A stretch of DNA of 48,130 nucleotides from contig JAICJM010000005.1 of assembly GCA_025928435.1 (NCBI GenBank), positions 1 through 48,130 of the forward strand, read 5' to 3'. Position 1 is the first letter of the stretch. Each line of letters opens with the position of its first letter. The position numbers were made by a program, and so were the translations under genes. This stretch comes from Thermoleophilia bacterium. GTDB lineage: Bacteria; Actinomycetota; Thermoleophilia; Gaiellales; JAICJC01. The notes below the pieces were generated by a model. It had not been told where the DNA came from and did no database searches. It was given only the letters and a program-made list of their open reading frames with translations. Below, one piece after another: positions 8,124-15,961 of the stretch.

Positions 8124-9421
8124 CGGATCCCCTCCGGGAGCGCATCGCCGTGCGCGTCGATCATGTCGTCAACGAGTGCCGCAATCCGCTCCGGCGAGAG
8201 CGTCCCGGATGCGTTGGGATCGAGCAGCGCGGCATGCAGGACGTGGTCGCGGCGGCCTTCGAGGGCCGCTCGCACGGTCAGCTCGCAGACGTTCAGGAAC
8301 GTGCGGTTGAGCGCGGCCAGCTGCGGCGGCAGGGCGCCGATTGCGGTCGGCTGGACGCCGTTCCCGTCGACCAGGCACGGCACCTCCACGCAGGCGCCGC
8401 GGGGCAGGTTCTCGATCAGCCCCTCGTTGGCCACGTTGCCGTAGATCACGCGCGGCTCGCCAGTGACGATCGAGTGCACGATCAGCGAGGCGTACTCCAG
8501 GCTGCGCTCGATCTCGAAGCCCCCGGCGCCCGCCGCGAGCTGCTGCCGCTGCTCCTCGTACAGGCGCAGGTTCTCCTCGCTGCGGCCGACGTAGTCGTCG
8601 ACCGTCACGCGGAACTGCTCGATCAGCGCGTCGTCGCGGAGGAACCAGGGCAGGTACTCCGAGGAGTGCTCGCTCGACTCGGTCGGGAAGTAGCCGAGGC
8701 GGCGGTACATCTCGACCCGCACCCGCCGCCGCAGGTCGGCATCGCGCTCGATCGCCGCATCCAGGAGCGGATAGAGGTCGCCGCCGTCCTCGCCCCGGCG
8801 CCGGAACCGCAGGATCCAGGCCTGGTGGTTCACCCCCGCGCCGAGGTAGTCGACCTCCTCGTAGGGCACCCCGACGATCTCGGCCAGGCCGCGGGTCGTC
8901 CACTGCACCGAGTGGCACAGCCCCACGATGCGCTGGATCGGCGAGCCGGAGTACGTGGCCCAGCACAGCATCGCCATCGGGTTCGTGTAGTTCAGGAGCC
9001 ACGCGTCGGGACACAGCTCGTCCATGTCGCGGGCGATGTCGAGCATGACCGGGATCGTGCGCAGCCCCCGGAAGATCCCGCCGACGCCGAGCGTGTCGGC
9101 GATCGTCTGGCGCAGGCCGTAGCGCTTCGGCACCTCGAAGTCGATCAGCGTGGCCGCGTGGCCGCCGACCTGGATCATGTTCACGACGAAGTCGCATCCG
9201 TCCAGCGCCGCCCGCCGGTCGAGGTGGGCCTCGAACGTCGCCCGCGAGCCGAGCTCGCCGTTCGTCCACCGCGCCATCGCCTCGGCGGTCTCGAGCCGTT
9301 CCGGATCGATGTCGTGGAGGGCGATCGTGGCGTCGGCGAGCTCGGGGAAGGTCAGCAGGTCGCCGAGCAGGTTGCGCGTGAACTCGACGCTGCCGGCGCC
9401 GACGAATGCGATGCGTGTCAT
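8120..9421 (-). CDS. melA: GH4 NAD-dependent alpha-galactosidase
   Basis: Family 4 glycosidase that uses NAD and a divalent metal for redox-assisted cleavage. It has the nucleotide-binding start RIAFVGAGSVEFT, the NYTNPM motif, and the specificity/metal motif CHSV, which in GH4 marks alpha-galactosidases that act on unphosphorylated substrates. GVNHQAWIL supplies the further metal His. I chose ATG 9421 (433 aa), because the longer frame to 9457 adds 12 residues ahead of the Rossmann strand and would enter the divergent promoter. It is first in a minus-strand pair with the GH114 gene (4-bp overlap) and is divergent from the aldolase gene. Likely cytoplasmic, acting on imported oligosaccharides that may include galactosaminides. 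Confidence 0.9.
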   Translation of the reverse strand: MTRIAFVGAGSVEFTRNLLGDLLTFPELADATIALHDIDPERLETAEAMARWTNGELGSRATFEAHLDRRAALDGCDFVVNMIQVGGHAATLIDFEVPKRYGLRQTIADTLGVGGIFRGLRTIPVMLDIARDMDELCPDAWLLNYTNPMAMLCWATYSGSPIQRIVGLCHSVQWTTRGLAEIVGVPYEEVDYLGAGVNHQAWILRFRRRGEDGGDLYPLLDAAIERDADLRRRVRVEMYRRLGYFPTESSEHSSEYLPWFLRDDALIEQFRVTVDDYVGRSEENLRLYEEQRQQLAAGAGGFEIERSLEYASLIVHSIVTGEPRVIYGNVANEGLIENLPRGACVEVPCLVDGNGVQPTAIGALPPQLAALNRTFLNVCELTVRAALEGRRDHVLHAALLDPNASGTLSPERIAALVDDMIDAHGDALPEGIR

Positions 9422-9431
9422 GAGCGAAAGT

Positions 9432-9469
9432 GTTTCAGATCTGATAGAAACGATCAAGAGTGTTCACAA
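9432..9469 (-). promoter_or_regulatory. Divergent promoter/operator region for GH4-GH114 (and LacD)
   Basis: On the minus strand TTGTGA (9464-9469) and TATCAG (9441-9446) are separated by 17 bp, a plausible sigma-70 promoter for the GH4-GH114 pair. The interrupted inverted repeat GTTTC-N10-GAAAC (9432-9451) covers the -10 region, a natural repressor position. The 7-mer CGTTTCT of this region recurs in the SIS/DeoR promoter at 25667-25673. The DeoR protein encoded at 25724 is the likely binder; this is inference. Confidence 0.45.
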
Positions 9470-10326
9470 CTGCGGAACGTCGCGCGCTGGATCAGCTCTC
9501 CACGAACGGCGGCCGGCTCGCCGTCGTGGCCGCCGACCAGCGCACCAAGCTGCGCGAAACCCGCGCCCGCGCCGGCCTCCCCGCCGACGACGCGGCGCTC
9601 CTCGACGTCAAGCTCGACCTCGTCCGCGCGCTGGCGCCGCACGCCCCCGCGATGCTGCTCGACCCGGAGATCGGCCTGCCCGGCGCGATCGACTCGGGCG
9701 CCTTTCCGGCCCGCACCGGCCTGATCGTCTCGCTCGAGCGCAGCGGCGCGATCCGCACCGACGAGGGGCTGCGGCGGGCGGAGCTGCTCCCGGAGGTGGG
9801 CGCGGCCGGGGTGCGCCGCGTCGGAGGAACGGCCGCGAAGCTGCTCGTGCGCCTGCGTCCCGACCGCGAGGACGCCGACGGCGAGAACGCCCGCGTGATC
9901 CGGGCGGCCGTCGCCGACTGCGCCGCCCACGACCTCCTCCTGGTGGTCGAGGCGCTCGTCTACCGGCTGGACGACGAGGACGAGGGGGCGTTCCGGGCCG
10001 CGCGCGGGGGCCTGATCCGGGCCGCCGCGGAGCTGGCCGAGGCCTGCGGAGCCCGCCACCTGAAGCTCGAGCACCCCGGCGACCGGGCGGCCTGCGAGGC
10101 CGTCACCGGAGCGCTCGGCGTCCCCTGGGCACTGCTCTCGGCCGGCGTCGACCACGACACGTTCGTCGCACAGTTGCGCGACGCGCTCGCCGGTGGCGCG
10201 TCCGGCTTCATCGCGGGCCGCTCGATCTGGAAGGAGTCGGTCGTGATGGACGCCGGCAAGCGGCGCGCGTTCCTGGCCGGCGAGGCCAGGCGGCGGCTCG
10301 CGGAGCTGCTCGCGCTCGTACAGTAG
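9460..10326 (+). CDS. lacD: LacD-family class I aldolase (tagatose-1,6-bisphosphate aldolase-like)
   Basis: 288 aa. The LacD/YihT landmarks are present: AADQRTKL near residue 25, MLLDPEIGLPG near 65-74, the Schiff-base lysine Lys127 in TAAKLLVRLRPD, LKLEHPG, and LLSAGVDHDTFVAQL followed by SGFIAGRSIWKE. The expected reaction is retro-aldol cleavage of tagatose-1,6-bisphosphate to glyceraldehyde-3-phosphate and dihydroxyacetone phosphate. The same fold also cleaves 6-deoxy-6-sulfofructose-1-phosphate, but no sulfoquinovose genes are nearby. GTG start, 39 bp from the divergent GH4 ATG. The neighbouring kinases support the tagatose assignment. Confidence 0.82.
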   Translation: MFTTAERRALDQLSTNGGRLAVVAADQRTKLRETRARAGLPADDAALLDVKLDLVRALAPHAPAMLLDPEIGLPGAIDSGAFPARTGLIVSLERSGAIRTDEGLRRAELLPEVGAAGVRRVGGTAAKLLVRLRPDREDADGENARVIRAAVADCAAHDLLLVVEALVYRLDDEDEGAFRAARGGLIRAAAELAEACGARHLKLEHPGDRAACEAVTGALGVPWALLSAGVDHDTFVAQLRDALAGGASGFIAGRSIWKESVVMDAGKRRAFLAGEARRRLAELLALVQ

Positions 10327-10331
10327 GCGCG

Positions 10332-11216
10332 ATGGCGTTCGACCTGCTCGTGGTGGGCGACTGCAACCCCGACCTGCTCCTGGTCGGGAGCGATGTCGTG
10401 CCCGAGTTCGGGCAACGGGAGAAGCTCGTCGAGACCGCGCAGCTCGTCGTCGGCGGCTCCGCGGCGATCGCGGCCTGCGGCGCCGCGCGACTGGGGCTCG
10501 ACACGGCGTTCGTCGGGGCCGTGGGCCGCGACCTGCTCGGGACGTTCATGCTCGACGCGCTGGCCGACCGCGGCGTCGACGTGTCCGGGTGCGGCGCCGA
10601 CCCGGACCGCTCGACCGGCATAACCGTGGCGCTGGTGCGCGGCGACGACCGCGCGATCCTGACCGCACCGGGCGCGATCCCGCTGCTCACGGCGGCGGCC
10701 GTCGACCGCGACCTCCTGCGTGCGTCGCGGCACCTGCATGTGGCCTCGTTCCATCTCCTCGACGGCCTGCGGCCGGGGCTCGAGGCGCTGGTGGCCGAGG
10801 CGCAGTCGGCCGGCCTCTCGGTCTCGCTCGACCCGCAGGGCGACCCCGGCGGCGGCGACACGAGGCTCCTGACGCGGCTCGCGGCGCAGGTGGACGTCCT
10901 GTTCGTGAACGAGCAGGAGGACGCGGGGCTCGACTCGTCCGGATGCCCGCTCGTGGTCGTCAAGCGCGGCGCCCGGGGGGCGCTCGCGCGCACACCGGAC
11001 GGGATGGTCGAGGCGGCTCCGCCGGCCGTCGAGGCCGTCGACGCGACCGGCGCCGGCGACAGCTTCGACGCCGGATACCTGGCCGCGCACCTGGCGGGCG
11101 AGGGGCCCCAGGCGGCGCTCGCGCTCGCCTGCGCCTGCGGCGCGCTCTCGACCCGCGCGCTCGGGGGTACCGCCGCCCAGCCGACGCTGGCGGAGGCGCG
11201 CGAGGCGTTCGCATGA
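10332..11216 (+). CDS. PfkB-family sugar kinase (ribokinase type)
   Basis: 294 aa. It begins MAFDLLVVGDCNPDLLLVG, has the glycine-rich VVGGSAAIAACGAARLG segment and ends with the family signature DATGAGDSFDAGYLAAH, whose Asp is the catalytic base. It lies 5 bp after the aldolase and overlaps the next kinase by 4 bp. Substrate cannot be read from sequence. Since the second kinase looks like a phospho-sugar kinase, this one may make the first phosphorylation of a free sugar such as tagatose, galactosamine or N-acetylgalactosamine. That split of roles is inference. Confidence 0.85.
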   Translation: MAFDLLVVGDCNPDLLLVGSDVVPEFGQREKLVETAQLVVGGSAAIAACGAARLGLDTAFVGAVGRDLLGTFMLDALADRGVDVSGCGADPDRSTGITVALVRGDDRAILTAPGAIPLLTAAAVDRDLLRASRHLHVASFHLLDGLRPGLEALVAEAQSAGLSVSLDPQGDPGGGDTRLLTRLAAQVDVLFVNEQEDAGLDSSGCPLVVVKRGARGALARTPDGMVEAAPPAVEAVDATGAGDSFDAGYLAAHLAGEGPQAALALACACGALSTRALGGTAAQPTLAEAREAFA

Positions 11217-12100
11217 TCCTGTGCGTCGCGGCCAACCCGTCGATCGACCGCCTCTTCGCAGTCGACCGGTTGGAGGCCGGCGCGATCCACCGCCCGACCG
11301 GGTTCGTCCAGGTCGCCGGCGGCAAGGGGCTGAACGTCGCCCGCGCCGCCGCCGAGCTCGGCGGCGATGTGCGCGCCGCCGCGCTCCTGGGCGGGCATGC
11401 CGGCCGCTGGATCGCGGACGAGCTGGCCGGGGAGGGGGTCGAACTGCACGCGGCCTGGGCCCAGGCCGAGACGCGCTCGTCGCTGTCCGTGGCGGGCGCG
11501 GCCGAGGGGCTGACGGAGTTCTACGAGCACGGCCTCCCCGTCTCGGCGGACGAGTGGGCGGCGTTCGCCACGCTGGTGGCAGGGCTGGCGGCGGGGTCGA
11601 GCTGGATGACGCTCTCGGGATCGCTGCCCCCCGGCGCGCCCGCGGACGGCTATGTGAGCCTCGTCCCGGTCACGAGCACGGCCCTCGACAGCCGCGCCGC
11701 AGGGATCGAGGCCGGGCCTGCCGTGGTGAAGCTGAACGAGGCCGAGGCGGGTGCGGGCGAGGGCGGCGCCGCGGCCGCAGCGCGGGCCCTGCACGAGCGC
11801 TCCGGCGGCGCGGCGATCGTCACCCGAGGGCGCGACGGCGCCCTCCTCGTCACGCCGCAGGGCGACGAGATGGCCGGGCGGGTCGCGTCCGAGGGCGCCT
11901 ACCCGGTCGGGAGCGGCGACGCCTTCCTGGCCGGCCTGGTCGTCGCCCTGGACGGCGGCGCGGACTGGCCGGACGCCCTGTGTGCGGCGCTCGGCGCCGG
12001 CGCCGCGAACGCCGCCGTCCCCGGCGCCGGCCGGCTCGATCGCGCCCACGCGGAGCGCCTCGCCGGGCGCGCCCGCATCGACGCACCAAAAGGGATCTGA
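11213..12100 (+). CDS. lacC: PfkB kinase of the LacC/FruK type (tagatose-6-phosphate or 1-phosphofructokinase)
   Basis: 295 aa. It begins MILCVAANPSIDRLFAVDRL, the classic start of 1-phosphofructokinase/LacC proteins (N-P-S-x-D), followed by VAGGKGLNVARAAAELGG and the catalytic YPVGSGDAFLAG. With a LacD-type aldolase two genes upstream, phosphorylation of tagatose-6-phosphate is the likely job. The ATG overlaps the preceding stop by 4 bp. Its last codons (DAPKGI and TGA) fall inside a palindromic repeat at 12081-12114, so the natural C-terminus has probably been rewritten by that repeat. An action on fructose-1-phosphate cannot be excluded. Confidence 0.85.
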   Translation: MILCVAANPSIDRLFAVDRLEAGAIHRPTGFVQVAGGKGLNVARAAAELGGDVRAAALLGGHAGRWIADELAGEGVELHAAWAQAETRSSLSVAGAAEGLTEFYEHGLPVSADEWAAFATLVAGLAAGSSWMTLSGSLPPGAPADGYVSLVPVTSTALDSRAAGIEAGPAVVKLNEAEAGAGEGGAAAAARALHERSGGAAIVTRGRDGALLVTPQGDEMAGRVASEGAYPVGSGDAFLAGLVVALDGGADWPDALCAALGAGAANAAVPGAGRLDRAHAERLAGRARIDAPKGI

Positions 12101-12114
12101 CCCGTTTGGTGCGT
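12081..12114. repeat. REP-like hairpin covering the lacC stop codon
   Basis: The arms ACGCACCAAA (12081-12090) and TTTGGTGCGT (12105-12114) pair perfectly; inside them GGG/CCC extend the stem around ATCTGA, with one A-G mismatch. The left arm is translated as the end of LacC and the TGA stop lies in the loop. It can fold in RNA as a terminator for the lacD-pfkB-lacC operon, and its shape also fits a mobile palindromic repeat. Confidence 0.7.
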
Positions 12115-12168
12115 GGCCGGCGCAGTCGGGGTCCGCGGAGGCGCTAGGCTCTACCCGTCCTGGACGAG

Positions 12169-15100
12169 ATGACGGCCTCCCGAGACGCGAGCGGACGGGC
12201 CCTGCCCGGCGAGAACGCCCTGGATGCGGCCCTGCGCTCCGCAATGCTTCCGGCGCACCGGTTCTTCCGCCGCGGCGAGGCGTCGGCGCAGGGCTGGAGC
12301 GAGCTCGTGGCGAAGGGGCGCGCGTCCGAGTCGTTCTACCGCGACCGGTGGCAGCACGACCAGGTCGTCCGCTCCACCCACGGGGTCAACTGCACGGGGT
12401 CGTGCTCGTGGAACGTGTTCGTGAAGGACGGCATCATCACCTGGGAGACCCAGGCCGTCGACTACCCCTCGACCGGCCCCGACATGCCGGAGTACGAGCC
12501 GCGCGGATGCCCGCGGGGGGCCTCGTTCTCGTGGTACACCTACTCGCCGCTGCGCCTGCGCCACCCGTACGTCCGCGGCAGCCTCCTCGAGCGCTTCCAC
12601 GAGGCGCGCGACCGGCTGGGCGACCCGGTGGACGCCTGGGCGGCGATCGTGGACGACGCCGACGCCCGGCGCGAGTACCAGTCGCACCGCGGGAAGGGCG
12701 GCTTCGTGCGGGCGAGCTGGGAGGACGCCGTCGAGATGATCGCGGCCGCGCATGTGCACACGATCAAGCGGTACGGGCCCGACCGGGTGGCGGGGTTCAC
12801 GCCGATCCCGGCGATGTCGATGGCGTCGTACGCCTCGGGGACGCGCTTCCTGGCCCTGATCGGCGGCGTGATCCTCAGCTTCTACGACTGGTACGCCGAC
12901 CTGCCGCCCGCATCGCCGCAGAGCTTCGGCGACCAGACCGACGTGCCGGAATCGGGCGACTGGTGGAACGCCGGCTATCTGATCGTCTGGGGTACGAACC
13001 TGCCGACGACGCGAACGCCGGACGCGCACTTCATGGTCGAGGCGCGGTATCGCGGCCAGAAGGTGGTCGTCGTCTCGCCGGACTTCGCGGAGCACGTGAA
13101 GTTCGCCGACCAGTGGCTCCCGGCGCAGCCCGGCACCGACACCGCCCTCGCGCTCGCGATGGGGCACGTGATCCTCAAGGAGTTCTACGTCGACCGCCAG
13201 GCGCCGTACTTCGCCGACTACGCCCGCCGGTTCACCGACATGCCGCTGCTCGTCACGCTGCGCGAGCGTGACGGCGCCTACGTGCCCGACCGCTTCCTGC
13301 GAGCCTCGGACCTCGGCTCGGATGAGGAACTGCCGGAGTGGAAGCCTGTGGTTTGGGACGGGGCGGCAGGTGCCGCCGCGGTCCCACCCGGCTCCGTCGG
13401 GCACCGCTACGCACCCGGCGACGAGGGGCGCTGGAACCTGCGCCTGGACGGCATCGAACCGGCGCTCAGCCTGCTGGGTCGCGGGCGCACCGTCGCCGTC
13501 GACCTGCCGCGGTTCGACGTCGGCTCCAGCGAGGGCGGGACGTCGCTACGGCGCGGGGTGCCCGCGCTCGAGATCGGCGACAGGCTCGTGACGACGGTGT
13601 TCGACCTGCTGCTCGCTCACTACGGCGTCGCGCGCGACGGTCTGCCGGGCGACTGGCCGGCGGGCTACGACGACCCGCAGCCCTGCACGCCGGCGTGGCA
13701 GGAGGAGTTGACGGCGGTCGATCGGCACGACTGCGTGCGCGTCGCACGCGAGTTTGCGCGCAACGCCGAACGCACGCGCGGACGCTCGATGATCGCGATG
13801 GGCGCGGGCACGAACCACTGGTTCCACTCCGATCTCGTCTATCGCGCCTTCCTGGCGCTCGTGCAGATGTGCGGCTGCGAGGGCGTGAACGGCGGGGGCT
13901 GGGCGCACTACGTCGGCCAGGAGAAGGTCAGGCCGCTCACCGGCTGGCAGACCGTCGCGTTCGCACTAGACTGGATGCGACCGCCGCGCCACCAGTCCGG
14001 AACCCCGTTCTTCCAGCTCGCGAGCGACCAGTGGCGCTACGAGGGGTTCGGGCCGGCGGAGCTCGCCTCGCCGCTCGGCCGCGGCCTGTTCGAGGGCTCC
14101 TCGATCGTCGACCTGAACGCGCTGGCGGCGCGGCTCGGCTGGCTGCCGTCGTACCCGTCGTTCGACCGTTCGACGCTCGATCTGTGCGGCGAGGCCGAGC
14201 AAGCCGGCGTCGAGCCGGCGGAGCACGTCATCCGGGAACTGCGCGAAGGGCGGCTGCGGTTCGCCTGCGAGGATCCGGATGCGCCGGAGAACTGGCCGCG
14301 CGTGCTCACCGTCTGGCGCTCGAACCTGCTCGGATCGTCGGCGAAGGGGCACGAGTACTTCTTGCGCCACCTGCTCGGCGCGACGCTGCCGGCGGTGCGG
14401 GCGGAGGAATCGCCGCCCGAGCTGCGCCCGTCCGAGGTGGTCTGGCGGGAGGAGGCGCCGGAGGGGAAGCTCGACCTGCTGACGACGATCGACTTCCGGA
14501 TGACCTCGAACGCGCTCTTTTCGGACGTCGTGCTGCCGGCGGCGACGTGGTACGAGAAGGTCGACCTTTCCACGACCGACCTGCACCCGTTCGTGCACAC
14601 ATTCAACGCGGCGATCGCGCCGCCGTGGGAGGCGAAGAGCGACTGGGACGCCTTCGGGCTCGTCGCGCAGCGCTTCTCGGAGCTGGCGGAGACCCATCTC
14701 GGCGTCCGACGCGACCTCGTCGCGGCGCCGCTGCTGCACGACACGCCCGACGAGGTGGCACAGCCCTTCGGCGAGGTGCGCGACTGGAAGGCGGGCGAGT
14801 GCGAGCCGGTGCCCGGCAGGACGATGCCAAAGCTGATCGTGGTCGAGCGCGACTATCCGGCGACGGCGGCGAGATGGGGCGCGCTGGGACCGCTGCTCGA
14901 GACGCTCGGCAGCACGAACAAGGGCGCGACCTGGAAGCCGATCGAGGAGGTGGAGTGGCTGCGGAGCCGCAACGGCGTCGTTCGCGGCGGCCCCGCCGAC
15001 GGGCGGCCGTCGCTCGCGCGGGTGGAGGAGGCGTGCGAGGCGATCCTCGCGCTGTCGGGGACAACGAACGGGCGGATCGCGGTCGAGGGCTTCCGCTCGA

Positions 15101-15879
15101 TGGAGCCCCGGACCGGCGTCCCGCTCGCCGACCTCGCCGGGACGCGCGCGGGCGACCGGATCACACTGCACGAGGCGCAGGTGCAGCCCCGGACCGTGAT
15201 CACCTCGCCGGAGTGGTCGGGGATCGAGGCGCACGGGCGTCGGTATGCGCCGTTCACGATGAACGTCGAGCGCGAGAAGCCGTGGCACACGCTCAGCGGC
15301 CGCCAGCACCTGTACCTCGACCACGCCTGGCTGCTCGAGCTGGGCGAGGCGATGCCCGTCTACCGGCCGCCGCTCGCCTACGACCGCCACTTCGGCGACC
15401 AGGGCGTCGGCGGCGACGCCGTCGAGATCACGCTGCGGTATCTGACCCCGCACTCGAAGTGGTCGATCCACTCCGAGTACCAGGACAACCTCCACATGCT
15501 GACCCTGTTCCGCGGCGGCAAGGCGCTCTGGATCAGCCGCGAGGACGCGGAGGCGCTCGGGATCCGCGACAACGACTGGGTCGAGGCGGTGAACCGCAAC
15601 GGCGTCATCGCCTGCCGGGCCGCCGTCACGCACCGGCTGCCGAAGGGCACCTGCATGATGTACCACTCGAAGGACCGGCACGTGAACGTGCCCAGGACCG
15701 AGACGTCCGGCCGGCGGGGCGGAACCGACAACTCGCTCACCCGGATCGTGTTCAAGCCGTCGCACCTCGTCGGCGGCTACGCCCAGCTCTCCTATGGCTT
15801 CAACTACTACGGGCCGACCGGCTCGCAGCGCGACGAGGTGACCGTCCTGCGCCGCCGTTCCCAGGAGGTCGAGTTCTGA
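12169..15879 (+). CDS. narG: Respiratory nitrate reductase alpha subunit, molybdopterin catalytic
   Basis: 1236 aa, the usual NarG length. It reduces nitrate to nitrite at a bis-MGD molybdenum centre. The N-terminal FS0 cluster motif is complete: His71, Cys75 and Cys79 (HGVNCTGSCSW) and Cys114 in EPRGCPRG, spacing H-x3-C-x3-C-x34-C, with His as first ligand as in NarG. The region FGDQTDVPESGDWW holds the Asp that ligates Mo in this family. No Tat-like leader is obvious, as expected for a cytoplasm-facing enzyme. A weak -10-like TAGGCT (12145-12150) lies shortly upstream, so the transcript leader may be very short. First gene of narGHJI. Confidence 0.97.
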   Translation: MTASRDASGRALPGENALDAALRSAMLPAHRFFRRGEASAQGWSELVAKGRASESFYRDRWQHDQVVRSTHGVNCTGSCSWNVFVKDGIITWETQAVDYPSTGPDMPEYEPRGCPRGASFSWYTYSPLRLRHPYVRGSLLERFHEARDRLGDPVDAWAAIVDDADARREYQSHRGKGGFVRASWEDAVEMIAAAHVHTIKRYGPDRVAGFTPIPAMSMASYASGTRFLALIGGVILSFYDWYADLPPASPQSFGDQTDVPESGDWWNAGYLIVWGTNLPTTRTPDAHFMVEARYRGQKVVVVSPDFAEHVKFADQWLPAQPGTDTALALAMGHVILKEFYVDRQAPYFADYARRFTDMPLLVTLRERDGAYVPDRFLRASDLGSDEELPEWKPVVWDGAAGAAAVPPGSVGHRYAPGDEGRWNLRLDGIEPALSLLGRGRTVAVDLPRFDVGSSEGGTSLRRGVPALEIGDRLVTTVFDLLLAHYGVARDGLPGDWPAGYDDPQPCTPAWQEELTAVDRHDCVRVAREFARNAERTRGRSMIAMGAGTNHWFHSDLVYRAFLALVQMCGCEGVNGGGWAHYVGQEKVRPLTGWQTVAFALDWMRPPRHQSGTPFFQLASDQWRYEGFGPAELASPLGRGLFEGSSIVDLNALAARLGWLPSYPSFDRSTLDLCGEAEQAGVEPAEHVIRELREGRLRFACEDPDAPENWPRVLTVWRSNLLGSSAKGHEYFLRHLLGATLPAVRAEESPPELRPSEVVWREEAPEGKLDLLTTIDFRMTSNALFSDVVLPAATWYEKVDLSTTDLHPFVHTFNAAIAPPWEAKSDWDAFGLVAQRFSELAETHLGVRRDLVAAPLLHDTPDEVAQPFGEVRDWKAGECEPVPGRTMPKLIVVERDYPATAARWGALGPLLETLGSTNKGATWKPIEEVEWLRSRNGVVRGGPADGRPSLARVEEACEAILALSGTTNGRIAVEGFRSMEPRTGVPLADLAGTRAGDRITLHEAQVQPRTVITSPEWSGIEAHGRRYAPFTMNVEREKPWHTLSGRQHLYLDHAWLLELGEAMPVYRPPLAYDRHFGDQGVGGDAVEITLRYLTPHSKWSIHSEYQDNLHMLTLFRGGKALWISREDAEALGIRDNDWVEAVNRNGVIACRAAVTHRLPKGTCMMYHSKDRHVNVPRTETSGRRGGTDNSLTRIVFKPSHLVGGYAQLSYGFNYYGPTGSQRDEVTVLRRRSQEVEF

Positions 15880-15912
15880 TGCCCCGTGAACGCAACGCGC
15901 GCAGGCCGAGAT

Positions 15913-15942
15913 GGGGACAGTCCCCATCCGGGGACTGTCCCC
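15913..15942. repeat. Double palindrome between narG and narH
   Basis: Two 13-base palindromes, GGGGACAGTCCCC (15913-15925) and GGGGACTGTCCCC (15930-15942), differ only at the centre and are reverse complements of each other, so the pair also forms one long hairpin. It fills most of the 82-bp narG-narH spacer, while all other nar junctions here are 4-bp overlaps. It looks like a REP/BIME-type insertion inside the operon and could modulate or stabilise the mRNA. Confidence 0.75.
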
Positions 15943-15961
15943 GCTTCCGGGGAGGCCGACG

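Noticed and set aside
9460..10326. Sulfoquinovose (YihT-type) aldolase reading
   Set aside because: The fold fits, but no sulfoquinovosidase, sulfosugar isomerase or sulfolactaldehyde genes are present; tagatose route fits the neighbours better.
12115..12168. FNR/NarL-type regulatory site ahead of narG
   Set aside because: No TTGAT-N4-ATCAA or clear NarL repeats; only a weak TAGGCT -10-like sequence is visible.
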